Below are positions 32,445-40,804 of a stretch of DNA of 64,000 nucleotides, in pieces (the first letter of the stretch is position 1; the number at the start of each line of letters is the position of its first letter). A program made the translations under genes and the position numbers. Source of the DNA: Paraktedonobacter sp964250225 (lineage in GTDB: Bacteria > Chloroflexota > Ktedonobacteria > Ktedonobacterales > Ktedonobacteraceae); the NCBI GenBank assembly GCA_964250225.1, contig CAXUEY010000009.1, forward strand, positions 1 to 64,000, given 5' to 3'. The notes beneath the pieces are model-generated. The model searched no databases and was not told the DNA's origin. It saw only the letters and a program-made list of their open reading frames with translations.

Positions 32445-32760
32445 AATATTTGCCTTTCCTCTGAAAAAGAGTGTCTGCATACTTTGATTGTTGTATCTCG
32501 TATATTCCCATCAGTATATACAGACCTGCACACTGTATCCATGAAAACAAGCCTTGAAGTCTTCCATTCACAAATATAGATTGTAATACCAGCAAAAGTC
32601 AATACAGTCTCATACATCGAGCTGCACTGAATGGCAGGAAGCGCGGCCTGTGGCCGCACGGGAAAAGCTATCTAATCCGCGCCGGGAAAAACGCAAAGTA
32701 CTGGATCAGGCAGATGGCAGATGCTGATAAGGAAAGAGTCCTGAAAAAGGGTGCTAGCCA

Positions 32761-32790
32761 TTGACGTATTGTGAAACACCAACGTACAAT
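32761..32790 (+). promoter_or_regulatory. Promoter in the 32445-33061 gene-free stretch
   Basis: TTGACG (32761-32766), an 18-base spacer and TACAAT (32785-32790), followed by a leader of about 265 bases to the 33062 gene. The leader contains a 26-codon ORF (32890-32970) behind GTAGGGAT that could be translated, but nothing else supports it. No other gene is supported in this 600-base stretch, and antisense ORFs there look like shadows. Confidence 0.5.
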
Positions 32791-33061
32791 AGTTAGAGAG
32801 AGGATTTACCGAATTGTTGGGTAGTCCGCTCAGGAGCCACGACCGGCAGAGGTGCAGGCTCGCGTGGTTCTCTTAGACGTAGGGATCGCATGTATACGAC
32901 AAGAAAGGGTAATCGAGCGCACAAAGGAATAGCTGGAACTCTTGTATGGTGTATAGATATAGTTCGCTGAGATGACGGTGCAGAGGTGTCGAAATCTCCT
33001 GTCATTGGCGGTGGACAACAAGCAAAATGATACCTCAAGAAAGGCAGGAACAACTGTGGGA

Positions 33062-33301
33062 ATGTTACGGGTAATGTCACGGCACGGAGACGACCGTGTA
33101 ACCTGGGATGGACAGAAGGTTTCTGCGGGCGACCCTGAAGCTGTCGCTGCTGTACGCGAGGCGGAGCGCATTTTCGCGCAAGAGCGTGCCAAAGGTGCCA
33201 CCGCGTTTCGTGTCAGTCCAGGCAAGCCAGCAGAACGTATTGAGCAGTTCGACAAGACAGCCGAACAGATAGTCCTGGTTCCACGCGTCGTCGGCGGCTG
33301 A
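33062..33301 (+). CDS. Small protein ending in Gly-Gly
   Basis: 79 residues from ATG 33062; ATG 33074 (MSRHGDDRVTWDGQK) is an equally plausible start and neither has a strong ribosome-binding site. A helix (DPEAVAAVREAERIFAQERAK) is followed by strand-like ATAFRVSPG and the C-terminus QIVLVPRVVGG. The terminal diglycine recalls MoaD/ThiS/ubiquitin-like proteins, but the fold is not evident. It precedes a membrane-anchored protein by 14 bases. No function known to me. Confidence 0.55.
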   Translation: MLRVMSRHGDDRVTWDGQKVSAGDPEAVAAVREAERIFAQERAKGATAFRVSPGKPAERIEQFDKTAEQIVLVPRVVGG

Positions 33302-33315
33302 GTGAGAGTGCTCAG

Positions 33316-33711
33316 GTGCCTACGACCCTGGGTTGGCTACTCATCGCGCTGACGCTTGCTCCAGCGGTATGGCTGTTTTTGCATCCATACCTGCGAGGGT
33401 GGATTCGCGCTGAACGACGAGCGACAAAGCTGCTTCAAGATGTGCTCACTCCTGAACAGTGCCACCAGCTCTACTGGCATGGCTATCTGGAAGTACCCAG
33501 CCCACACGAGGCCGGGCGGGTGTATCGTGTGCCACGCAATAGGGGCAGTTTTGTCCAGGTCATTGAGCATGGCAAGGCGGTGATGCGCCTGTGTGTGCAA
33601 CCCGCCGAATACCTCCCCGATGCCGATGTGGTTGTGCTCCATAAACTCATGATTGAAGCAAATGAGGAGTATTACTTGCAAAAAGCGAATAAGTATCTCT
33701 GCGTCGATTAG
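33316..33711 (+). CDS. Membrane-anchored hypothetical protein
   Basis: 131 residues from GTG 33316. One N-terminal membrane helix (LGWLLIALTLAPAVWLFLHP) is followed by a basic helix (RGWIRAERRATKLLQDVL) and a soluble domain with LTPEQCHQLYWHGYLEVPSP, RVYRVPRNRG and MRLCVQPAEYLPDADVVVLH. The pattern L-[TS]-PEQ-x-x-x-[LY]-x-x-x-G-Y-[LF]-E-V recurs in bacterial proteins of unknown role. Probably cotranscribed with the small GG-ending protein. A clean hairpin follows 10 bases after the stop. Confidence 0.65.
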   Translation: MPTTLGWLLIALTLAPAVWLFLHPYLRGWIRAERRATKLLQDVLTPEQCHQLYWHGYLEVPSPHEAGRVYRVPRNRGSFVQVIEHGKAVMRLCVQPAEYLPDADVVVLHKLMIEANEEYYLQKANKYLCVD

Positions 33712-33720
33712 CACCTGAAT

Positions 33721-33751
33721 CTCTCGTTGTGTGATCCATACACAACGAGAG
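33721..33751. terminator. Bidirectional hairpin terminator
   Basis: 12-bp perfect arms (33721-33732 and 33740-33751) with loop GATCCAT, followed by ATCTTTTTG on the plus strand. It lies between the convergent genes ending at 33711 (+) and 33766 (-). Confidence 0.75.
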
Positions 33752-33765
33752 ATCTTTTTGTGGTC

Positions 33766-34371
33766 TTACACCTCTTCATCATCTTCACCCTCTTCAGCCA
33801 GCAATTGCACGATCTGGCGATGCCCGTTCTGTTTGACACAGGCATGGGGACCGCCATCGAGTGGGGTGTGGCAGAGTGGACAAACGGGACGGCCGCCGCT
33901 GCTGACCAGCGAGGTGATGCGGCTGGTTAACTGTTGCGCCTGCTCAATGGTAAAGAGGAGCGAGAGGGCGTCTTCGGCTTGCAAGACGATCTGCGGCTCC
34001 CCCTGCTCGTCGTCCTCGATCTCGAAGGGGACCGCCATCAGGCCAAAATTCTCGCGCTGCCCTTCAAAACTGAGACGCAACTGGCCCACGCGGAATTCGT
34101 AATCTGGGGAGACGGGAAAGTCGTCGGGCAGTTCGTCCTGTGCGCCAGGTAGCCCACCTGCCTGCGCCTCGACGCGCAAAATGCGCCCCTCTGAGATCTG
34201 AGCCAGCATACGGTCAATCACCAGCGAGAGGTTGAGTAGTTGTTCTTTCTCCATCCACAGGATTGTTGAGGAGGCGCGTGAACGAGCGAAGAGGCGAAAA
34301 CGGCGCTGGCCTGGCTGACCGATGGCCTCTGCCCCCAGAACTTGCACGACCCCTAGATCTCTCATACTCAT
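33766..34371 (-). CDS. DUF3090 family protein
   Basis: 201 residues. Matches DUF3090: IGQPGQRRFRLFARS near the start, EKEQLLNLSLVIDRML, the strand FRVGQLRLSFEGQ, and the C-terminal zinc-knuckle-like VSSGGRPVCPLCHTPLDGGP then HACVKQNGHR. In Actinobacteria it sits by a histidine-phosphatase-like gene in a conserved but uncharacterised cluster; here its neighbour is a hydroxyacid dehydrogenase. The Asp/Glu-rich tail is unremarkable. AGGAAGGGAAG precedes the ATG. Confidence 0.85.
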   Translation of the reverse strand: MSMRDLGVVQVLGAEAIGQPGQRRFRLFARSRASSTILWMEKEQLLNLSLVIDRMLAQISEGRILRVEAQAGGLPGAQDELPDDFPVSPDYEFRVGQLRLSFEGQRENFGLMAVPFEIEDDEQGEPQIVLQAEDALSLLFTIEQAQQLTSRITSLVSSGGRPVCPLCHTPLDGGPHACVKQNGHRQIVQLLAEEGEDDEEV

Positions 34372-34407
34372 AACAAATTCTTCCCTTCCTAAATTCTTAC
34401 TGGTCGC

Positions 34408-35388
34408 TTAATAGCCGCGCGCGGGATCATAACGATTGAGTAGTGGCTCGCCAGCCCGGTAGCGTCGGAGATTCTCGGCGAAGAGTTGGGCCAGGCGTTG
34501 ATCGTAATGAGTGCTCAGGCCCGCGACATGCGGCGTGATAATGACATTGGGCATGCCATACAGCGGGCTGTTGGAGGGCAACGGCTCGACCTCGGCGACA
34601 TCCAATCCAGCTCCGCCAATCCAGCCTTCGCGCAAGGCCCGTACAAGTGCCTGCTCATCGATGACATGGCCGCGCGCGATATTCACGAGATAGGAGTCCT
34701 TTTTCATGGCGCGCAATTCCGCCTCACCAATTAAATGTTCGGTATCGGGGGTCAGGGGAACGCAGAGGACGACGTAATCGCATTGCCCCAGCATTTCCTG
34801 CAAATGTTCGCGAGGATAGCTTTGCGCGAGATCAGGATCGGCTTCCCCCTGTGCAGAAGAGCGCCGCATGCCCAGCACACGCATCCCAAAGGCGCGTCCC
34901 AACTGCGCGATGCGGCGCCCGATACTGCCAACGCCAACCACACCCAGCGTCGCGCCGTCCAGCTCGCGTCCACCCAGGTTATACCAGCCAGAACTCTTGG
35001 CCCAGACATGTCCATCCTGTAAACGCACCATTTGCGGCCAATTCCAGTTAAACATCAAGATACTGCCAAAAACATATTCACTGATTGTCGTCGCGTGAAT
35101 CCCGCTCGCGGTAGTGATCTGCACACGATCCTGCTGGTCCAGTAACCCGCTGGGGCGCAGACCATCGATGCCCGCGCCGGGATATTGCAACCAGCGCAAA
35201 TGGGGCGCCAGTTCGGGCCAGTTCTCAGGCACGTTAAAGGCACAGAGAATCTCCGCCTCTGGCAGGCTCGCGCTTAGCTCTTCCTGGCTTGAGACACAGA
35301 CTACGTCCGTGTTGGCCGCTTCACGTAAGATTTGCTGAGATGTGGGAGTAAAACGATAGGTACTCACCACCTTTAGATTTTCAGGCAC
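34408..35388 (-). CDS. D-2-hydroxyacid dehydrogenase
   Basis: 326 residues from GTG 35388, with AGGAG upstream. NAD(P)-dependent 2-hydroxyacid dehydrogenase. The Rossmann motif is LGVVGVGSIGRRIAQLGRAF; the catalytic set is Arg in VNIARGHVID, Glu in LDVAEVEPL and His in ITPHVAGLS. The N-terminal lid carries LRWLQYPGAGIDGL and ITTASGIHATTISEYVFGSI. The substrate (glyoxylate, hydroxypyruvate or phosphonate analogues) cannot be fixed. It lies 36 bases upstream of the DUF3090 gene on the same strand. Confidence 0.92.
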   Translation of the reverse strand: MPENLKVVSTYRFTPTSQQILREAANTDVVCVSSQEELSASLPEAEILCAFNVPENWPELAPHLRWLQYPGAGIDGLRPSGLLDQQDRVQITTASGIHATTISEYVFGSILMFNWNWPQMVRLQDGHVWAKSSGWYNLGGRELDGATLGVVGVGSIGRRIAQLGRAFGMRVLGMRRSSAQGEADPDLAQSYPREHLQEMLGQCDYVVLCVPLTPDTEHLIGEAELRAMKKDSYLVNIARGHVIDEQALVRALREGWIGGAGLDVAEVEPLPSNSPLYGMPNVIITPHVAGLSTHYDQRLAQLFAENLRRYRAGEPLLNRYDPARGY

Positions 35389-35439
35389 CAGTCAGCTCCT
35401 TATGAACGTTATTTACGTTTTTTCTGTAGTTGCCCCTCC

Positions 35440-35580
35440 CCACCCAGCGCCGGAGGCGAGCGCCGGTGCTACACGCAAGGGAATGGGAGGCAAGCTCTCT
35501 ATACTATGCGACGCCTCCTGTGCTTGCCACGGCCCCCTTGTATGTAGCGGCGGCCCTCGCGTCCGCCGTCTCTTGCGCGC
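35440..35580. repeat. GC-rich intergenic repeat
   Basis: Contains CGCCGGAGGCGAGCGCCGGT and CTACACGCAAGGG, then on the other side CCCTTGTATGTAG and CGGCCCTCGCGTCC (35551-35564). The last word is the exact reverse complement of 41578-41591, and the CCCTTG-x-x-TGTAG element also occurs inverted within this block. It looks like a dispersed REP/MITE-like family member. Confidence 0.5.
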
Positions 35581-35603
35581 GCCTCACAGTGGCATGGTCC
35601 GCG

Positions 35604-35963
35604 TTAGCCGCCTGCGCGTTTGACTTTGTAGCCCAGGGTTGTTAGTTTCGTCATGATTTTATCGCAATGGTCGCCCTGGATCTCGATTGTGCTATCTTTG
35701 ACCGTGCCGCCGCAGCCGCAGAGCTTTTTGAGTTGCTGCGCTAGCGTGGTCAGTTCCGACTCGCCGCCGGGTACGCCGTTGATGACCGTCACGGTTTTGC
35801 CGCCACGCTGTTTGCGATCCCGCATGACACGCACGATACCATCGCTTCTGCGCGCGGGCGGCGCGGATGGCTGGTCACAGCGACACTGTTTATACGGCTG
35901 CCCGCAGGTCGGGCAGGTAGTGACGCGTCCGCTCTCGCTCGAATATACCAGACGATCTTGCAT
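35604..35963 (-). CDS. yciH: SUI1/YciH translation-factor-like protein
   Basis: 119 residues. The C-terminal 75 residues are the eIF1/SUI1 fold (DGIVRVMRDRKQRGGKTVTV, LKKLCGCGGTVKDSTIEIQG, ITTLGYKVKRAGG-like end). The N-terminus has a zinc-knuckle-like CPTCGQPYKQCRC. Bacterial YciH resembles eIF1 and may influence start-site fidelity or translation under stress; its role is not settled. GAGAGGAA precedes the ATG. Confidence 0.9.
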   Translation of the reverse strand: MQDRLVYSSESGRVTTCPTCGQPYKQCRCDQPSAPPARRSDGIVRVMRDRKQRGGKTVTVINGVPGGESELTTLAQQLKKLCGCGGTVKDSTIEIQGDHCDKIMTKLTTLGYKVKRAGG

Positions 35964-36109
35964 GTGGCGTTCCTCTCATAATGATGCTTTGCCCATTATT
36001 GTATCATAACTGACGCACTCTCGATTTCCGCTTTCGCGACCCAGCACGAGAATAGGCCTGTATCAGGCAGAGGCTGAGAGGAGTCGAAATAGATACAGAG
36101 AGGTTCAGC

Positions 36110-36535
36110 ATGAATATTCATGAGCAGCTTGGCAAATTGTTAGCGGATTTAGGCGTTGAGATGGAGTCTCACCCTCCCCAGGAGGATGCATTGCCCGAAG
36201 TCTCCATTTTTCAGTCCTCACGTGACCACTATGGTGTTTTCTATCGCCTCGATATCATCGACGCAGTACCGCAATTGCGCGTGATTGTTCCCATTGATAA
36301 TGGCCCCTTAAAAATGGAGGTCTACCTGGTCAGGATGAGCGAAGATTTGCCGCTGAACACCTGGTTTGCCAGCGTGTCCTCTCATACCGGTAGCCCCGCC
36401 TTTGAACGTGGACGCGAAGCAGCGCTCCAGCACCTGCTCTACGCCTCGGCTGAGATGATGAAGCAGCTCTTCTGGTCTGGTGATCTGGAAAGCCTGACTT
36501 TTCCCTCTGAAATTGAAGTGCAACGCTTGATCTAA
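36110..36535 (+). CDS. Hypothetical cytoplasmic protein
   Basis: 141 residues behind GAGAGG. Alternating helices and strands (LRVIVPIDNGPLKMEVYLVR; ASVSSHTGSPAFERGREAAL) with an acidic overall composition and no membrane segment or catalytic motif. The fold pattern is vaguely like YbjN/type III chaperone-like proteins, but I would not assign it. It is monocistronic, with a strong bidirectional terminator behind it and the higA gene convergent. Confidence 0.6.
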   Translation: MNIHEQLGKLLADLGVEMESHPPQEDALPEVSIFQSSRDHYGVFYRLDIIDAVPQLRVIVPIDNGPLKMEVYLVRMSEDLPLNTWFASVSSHTGSPAFERGREAALQHLLYASAEMMKQLFWSGDLESLTFPSEIEVQRLI

Positions 36536-36551
36536 AATGGTGTTGAATAAT

Positions 36552-36586
36552 AAAAAGCCGTGTATGATCAGTATACACGGCTTTTT
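36552..36586. terminator. Bidirectional intrinsic terminator
   Basis: 14-bp arms (36552-36565 and 36573-36586) around GATCAGT. The arms begin with A5 and end with T5, so either strand has a U-tract. It serves the gene ending at 36535 (+) and higA ending at 36592 (-). Confidence 0.85.
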
Positions 36587-36591
36587 GCTTG

Positions 36592-36882
36592 TCAAGCTAT
36601 CTGGTGGAATGGTTTCACATCAATATGTGCGGCTTGCTCCGAGATCTGAGCAAGATCGTAAAGCGATTGCAGCTCTAGCCAGCTTGCAGGGCTACGCCCA
36701 AAGGCTTTAGACAGCCTGATGGCCATTTCAGGAGAGATGCTTGCATGCCCATTGAGCAGAAGGGAAAGGGTTTTGCGGGTGACGCCTAAGCCTTTTGCCG
36801 TCTCGGTGATCGTCAAGCCCAACGGTTCAATGCATATCTCTCTTATGATTTCCCCTGGATGTGGGGGATTTTTCATTGTCAT
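36592..36882 (-). CDS. higA: HigA-family antitoxin, solitary
   Basis: 96 residues. Begins PPHPGEIIREICIEPLGLTI, the diagnostic HigA/VapI opening, and has an XRE-type helix-turn-helix (TETAKGLGVTRKTLSLLLNG). The C-terminal helix (PASWLELQSLYDLAQISEQA) is standard. HigB-type toxin genes normally sit immediately upstream, but the 120 bases upstream hold only a promoter, and the next gene is divergent. The ATG 36882 is 6 bases after the -10 box with no ribosome-binding site, so the message is probably leaderless. Likely autorepressor. Confidence 0.88.
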   Translation of the reverse strand: MTMKNPPHPGEIIREICIEPLGLTITETAKGLGVTRKTLSLLLNGHASISPEMAIRLSKAFGRSPASWLELQSLYDLAQISEQAAHIDVKPFHQIA

Positions 36883-36888
36883 TTTAGT

Positions 36889-36917
36889 ATTGTAACCTGT
36901 TACGTATCAGGTTGCAA
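36889..36917 (-). promoter_or_regulatory. higA promoter with palindromic operator in the spacer
   Basis: On the minus strand TTGCAA (36912-36917), a 17-base spacer, and TACAAT (36889-36894); the start codon follows 6 bases later. Between and touching both boxes lies an 18-of-20 palindrome with half-sites AACCTG (36894-36899) and CAGGTT (36908-36913) around TACGTA. A HigA dimer bound there would block RNA polymerase. Confidence 0.75.
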
Positions 36918-37002
36918 GAGTTCAGGGGATCTTCTGATTGTGGGTTAGAAAAAAGAGCGCGCCTGTGATACACTTGCAGTACGCTGAGAAAAGGACATAG
37001 CT

Positions 37003-37641
37003 ATGACCAGTAACCTTGACCTTGTGAGAGAACAGGCCCTTTCCTATTTGGAGCAAAAGCACGCGGCTCGCGAGCGCGCGCTGCCCAAATCGCGCGCGGC
37101 GATTCGCCACTGCGCTAACAGTATTCGCGCGACCCATCGCCACGAGTTTGCCAGCGCCGGGCAATTACTGGGGCAGGCCGGCAGGCTGCTGCGGGAAATG
37201 GCCGATGACCTGCGCGCACACGAGGATATTTTTTTCGCGGGTTTTGTGCAGGATGCGCAGAAAGAGTTCACGGAGGCCGCGACGTTTTTAGCCCTGACGC
37301 AGAAGCAACCATTGCCTCTGGCGCCTGAGTTGATGATGGACTGGGCGCCCTACCTGAATGGGCTAGGAGAAGCGGTGGGGGAGCTGCGCCGCTACGTGCT
37401 GGATCAATTGCGCCGCGACCATCTGGAGGAGGGCGAGACCTATCTGGAGCAGATGGATGAGATCTATGCCCTGTTGACCACGCTGGATTTCCCCGACGCC
37501 ATCACTGGCGGTCTGCGCCGCACCACCGATGCCGCGCGCGGCATTCTGGAGAAGACACGTGGGGATCTGACGGTTGCCGTGGGACAGGCACAGCTGCAAC
37601 GTTCGCTGCTGGCTCTGCAAGAAGAACTGCGCAAACGGTAA
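37003..37641 (+). CDS. Translin-like protein
   Basis: 212 residues, nearly all helical. Matches the translin/TRAX-type pattern: ERALPKSRAAIRHCANSIRA and the HEFASAGQLLGQAGRLLREM helix, EFTEAATFLALTQ (with the conserved E-x-x-EA pair) and LGEAVGELRRYVLDQL. Archaeal and bacterial translins bind single-stranded RNA/DNA; TRAX-type members can be RNases. AAAAGGAC precedes the ATG. Whether the metal-binding acidic residues are complete cannot be judged without alignment. Confidence 0.75.
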   Translation: MTSNLDLVREQALSYLEQKHAARERALPKSRAAIRHCANSIRATHRHEFASAGQLLGQAGRLLREMADDLRAHEDIFFAGFVQDAQKEFTEAATFLALTQKQPLPLAPELMMDWAPYLNGLGEAVGELRRYVLDQLRRDHLEEGETYLEQMDEIYALLTTLDFPDAITGGLRRTTDAARGILEKTRGDLTVAVGQAQLQRSLLALQEELRKR

Positions 37642-37825
37642 CGGAGTACTGGAAATTGGCGCTTTCAGAGCCTGTCCAAATTTTCCTTTATCCTGTATAC
37701 TGGTGGAAGAAACCATTAAATTTTATGGCGTATGCTTATCTTTCATTCTGTGCACTGTCACTGAGGGAGATCGCATTCTTTTTTCCGTCCTATCATCATT
37801 TGCCGTCACGCTATAAGGGAGCGTT

Positions 37826-39031
37826 ATGAAAGACCAGGAAGTAACCCAGGCTAAAGATACCGCTTTAGCCAAGAAAAAAGCTGCCGCCTCTTCCCATGTC
37901 ATTGCCGCCGAGTCCGTCCAGGCAGAAGAGGTACCGACGATACCGTTGGATTCGTTGCAAACACTCAGTACGCTCCAGCCAGAGGTTGCAGTGCGAGCCA
38001 TCAGTACAACCTCGGCAGTCACGCTGCCTGCCCCGCTGGTGGTCCAGCCGGTGGAGTATCGACGGGGCGCGGGGGACTGGGCGCGCATCTGGTGGGACGG
38101 TCTGCGTCCCGCGTACCTGCTGCTGGCCTTTCTGCCAGCGCTGCTGGGAAGTACTCTGGGCTGGCTCGCGAGCATTTCGACTCACCACCCGCGCGGGATC
38201 TTCCATCCCCAGCGTTTCCTGGCCGTCCTGATCGCAGTGACCCTGCTGCAACTGGGCGCGAACCTGCTCAATGATTATCATGATTATCTGAACGGCGTAG
38301 ATACCAGCAATGTTCTGGGGCCGGGCAATCTGATCCAGCAGGGGTTAATCAAGCCCGCGCGCCTGGTGAGCATCGGGATCGGTCTGCTGGTGATGGGTGG
38401 GCTGATCGGAGCTATTGTGGCGATAGATGGCGGTCTGCTAGCCTTTGCATTTGGGGTGATCGGCCTGTTCACCGCGTACTTCTATAGTGCTTCGCGACGC
38501 TCGCTGGCCGCGCTGACCCTGGGCGAAGTTGTCGCGTTCTGGATCTTCGGGCCTCTCGTGACCCTGGGCGCGTATATTGTCCAGCGCGGCTCTATCGAGA
38601 TGCTGCCGCTGGTCTGTGGCGTCTCACTGGGTCTGCTGTTGGCCGGCGCGCTCTACGTCAACGATATGCGCGATGTGGAGAGCGATGCCCAGGCTCACAA
38701 GCACACCCTGGCCACGCTGCTGGGCGTGCATGTGAACCGCGTGGTCTGCACACTGCTGCTGCTGGGTGCTTACGTGCCGGTCCTCTTCCTCGGCATACCC
38801 GCGCACGGCCCACATCTTGTGCTGATTACGTTCTGGACACTGCCGGGGATGGTCGTGATCCTGAGCGGACTCTACCGCACAACCACGCCAGCCTCGCTGC
38901 ACGTGACCATGCACAAGGTGCTCAAGCTGGCCGCGCTCTTCACCATCCTGCTCATCGTGGCCCTGGTGGTTTCGACCTACTGGCACGCTTTCTCGGGGCC
39001 CTCGCTGCCAAACATTCTGAACATTTTCTAA
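37826..39031 (+). CDS. UbiA-family prenyltransferase (MenA-like)
   Basis: 401 residues. A polar N-terminal extension of about 75 residues precedes a typical integral UbiA fold with eight or nine helices. The first Asp-rich motif is NLLNDYHDYLNGVD and the second YVNDMRDVESDAQAHKHTLA; GDWARIWWDGLRPAYL opens the domain. The pattern is closest to 1,4-dihydroxy-2-naphthoate polyprenyltransferase of menaquinone synthesis, which fits an organism with a succinate dehydrogenase that may use menaquinone. No other men genes are adjacent. Behind AAGGGAG. Confidence 0.8.
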   Translation: MKDQEVTQAKDTALAKKKAAASSHVIAAESVQAEEVPTIPLDSLQTLSTLQPEVAVRAISTTSAVTLPAPLVVQPVEYRRGAGDWARIWWDGLRPAYLLLAFLPALLGSTLGWLASISTHHPRGIFHPQRFLAVLIAVTLLQLGANLLNDYHDYLNGVDTSNVLGPGNLIQQGLIKPARLVSIGIGLLVMGGLIGAIVAIDGGLLAFAFGVIGLFTAYFYSASRRSLAALTLGEVVAFWIFGPLVTLGAYIVQRGSIEMLPLVCGVSLGLLLAGALYVNDMRDVESDAQAHKHTLATLLGVHVNRVVCTLLLLGAYVPVLFLGIPAHGPHLVLITFWTLPGMVVILSGLYRTTTPASLHVTMHKVLKLAALFTILLIVALVVSTYWHAFSGPSLPNILNIF

Positions 39032-39051
39032 AAATGTTGTTTCTGTGGCAC

Positions 39052-39107
39052 AGTAGCCCTGCCATTATCGCTCGATGTAAGTTTAAAGCGATAATGGCAG
39101 GGCTACT
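39052..39107. terminator. 21-bp perfect stem between convergent genes
   Basis: Arms 39052-39072 and 39087-39107 are exact reverse complements around a 14-base loop. It lies between prenyltransferase (ends 39031, +) and ung (ends 39225, -). Confidence 0.65.
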
Positions 39108-39224
39108 TAGATTTGAGAGTATCTCTGAAACAGGTATCCTTGCACTCTAAATATACGATGAACCTGGAGGTTTGATAAAGCGGACGCTTCTCCCGTATAT
39201 TCTATGATTTGCAGGAACGAGGCA

Positions 39225-39902
39225 TTACAGATCGGGAATCTGCCAATTGATCTCCGCTTCACCCGCCTCGCGCAGAGCGGCATTGACCGCTGAGAAAGGT
39301 TTGCTGCCAAAGAAACCATTGCGCGCTGACAGTGGCGAGGGGTGCGCCGACTCGACGATGCTATGGCGCGAGGTGTCGATCAGGGCGCGCTTCTTCTGCG
39401 CGTATGCTCCCCAGAGAATAAAGACTACGCGCTGCTCTTTCTCGTTAACTTTGCGAATAATGGCGTCGGTGAACTTCTCCCAGCCCTGATTCTTGTGCGA
39501 ATTGGGCGTGTGGGCACGCACGGTCAACACCGCGTTGAGCATCAGCACGCCCTGTTGCGCCCAGGGGACCAGGTAGCCATTATTGGGGATCTGACAACTC
39601 AGGTCGCTGCGCAGTTCCTTGAACATGTTCACCAGCGACGGCGGCGGCTTTATGCCCGGCCTGACCGAGAAGCAGAGGCCGTGCGCCTGATTCGCGTCGT
39701 GATAGGGGTCTTGCCCCAGCAAGAGCACGCGCAACCGCTCGTAAGAGGTCAGTTCCAGAGACGAGAAGACCTCTGGCTCTGGCGGGTAGACGGTGTAGTT
39801 GGCGCGCTCGCCATCGACGAAGCGCGTCAATTTCTGGAAATAGGGTTGCTCGATCTCGCTGGCCAGCAATTCATGCCAGGTGCCTGGAAGGTGGATGTAC
39901 AT
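39225..39902 (-). CDS. ung: Uracil-DNA glycosylase
   Basis: 225 residues from ATG 39902 (MYIHLPGTWHELLASE), with AAAGGA upstream; the longer frame from 40019 adds a non-homologous extension. Family 1 UDG: the water-activating motif LLLGQDPYHDANQAHGL, Phe in GLCFSV, NAVLTV, and the DNA-intercalating HPSPLS loop. It removes uracil from DNA in base excision repair. Complete and probably active. Confidence 0.95.
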   Translation of the reverse strand: MYIHLPGTWHELLASEIEQPYFQKLTRFVDGERANYTVYPPEPEVFSSLELTSYERLRVLLLGQDPYHDANQAHGLCFSVRPGIKPPPSLVNMFKELRSDLSCQIPNNGYLVPWAQQGVLMLNAVLTVRAHTPNSHKNQGWEKFTDAIIRKVNEKEQRVVFILWGAYAQKKRALIDTSRHSIVESAHPSPLSARNGFFGSKPFSAVNAALREAGEAEINWQIPDL

Positions 39903-40136
39903 GGCTCGAATAAATCCTTTCTCTGCGCTGTTTGTATCCTCATAGTGTATAGTATAGTAGCTACTTTTTACATCCCTTTGCCAGGGAAGAAAAAAGTGGG
40001 TGCTCATCTGGTTGTTCATGGTTGTATGGAGGAGTGCGACGGCCTTTCCATTTTCACGCGCTCTATGTTATCCTTCTTTTAGAGTGACCTGGAGATGGAA
40101 GAGTCGCGCCTCTACGTCGGAATAAAGGGATCAAAC

Positions 40137-40727
40137 ATGGCACTCAAACACCCCAAGACCATCGCCCGACGCGCGGAACTCTTAAAGATTGCTCGTCAGA
40201 TTTTCGCCGAAAAGGGCTTTGATGCGACCACTGTTTCAGAAATTGTCGCGCGAGCTGGTATCGCGCAGGGCACATTCTACCTCTATTTCCCCTCCAAAAT
40301 TTCCGTCGTAGTCACCCTGGCAGATGAGATGCAGGCCAGCATCGAGCAGGCGCTACGCGAGTCATACGCCGAGTCCGTCAGCCTGGATGCCATGATTGAG
40401 AGAAGCGTCGCGTCGGCGTTCCGTATCGTCGGCGAGTACCGCGATATCCTGGCCCTTGTCCACTCTGGAGTTCGCTGGCTCGAAAGCGAGGAAGGGCGCT
40501 CCCACATCTTCGCACCCTATCACACCTTAATCGCCGAGGCCATCCGCCGGGCACAGGAGGTGGGTACGGTGAGCCAGGGTCTCAACGCAGAAGTTACCGC
40601 GGTATTTATCGTGGGCCTTGTCTACTACGCCGCCGATCAGTGTTATGTCTATCACTCCCCCACACCTGCCGATGTGTATATCACGGAAGCTGCGCGCTTT
40701 ATTCGCCAGGCGCTGCATCCACACTAG
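40137..40727 (+). CDS. TetR-family regulator
   Basis: 196 residues from ATG 40137 (MALKHPKTIARRAELL), behind AAAGGGATC. The N-terminal HTH is classical (IARQIFAEKGFDATTVSEIV then RAGIAQGTFYLYFPSK). The C-terminal ligand/dimer domain is of AcrR-like type with no assignable ligand. It is convergent with sdhB and monocistronic; its target is probably elsewhere. Confidence 0.93.
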   Translation: MALKHPKTIARRAELLKIARQIFAEKGFDATTVSEIVARAGIAQGTFYLYFPSKISVVVTLADEMQASIEQALRESYAESVSLDAMIERSVASAFRIVGEYRDILALVHSGVRWLESEEGRSHIFAPYHTLIAEAIRRAQEVGTVSQGLNAEVTAVFIVGLVYYAADQCYVYHSPTPADVYITEAARFIRQALHPH

Positions 40728-40730
40728 AGG

Positions 40731-40795
40731 CATGTAAAGGGCGTGATGTACAAGATTTGATTGCATCAAATCTTGTACATCACGCCCTTTACATG
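40731..40795. terminator. 31-bp perfect stem between convergent genes
   Basis: Arms 40731-40761 and 40765-40795 are exact reverse complements with a 3-base loop (TGC), the longest hairpin in the window. It fills almost the whole space between the TetR stop (40727) and the sdhB stop (40805). No T-tract follows. Confidence 0.65.
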
Positions 40796-40804
40796 TGAAG
40801 AACA

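Noticed and set aside
32830..33255. 141-codon minus-strand ORF over the 33062 gene
   Set aside because: No ribosome-binding site and Ser/Arg-rich shadow composition; the plus-strand gene has a promoter and a following coupled gene.
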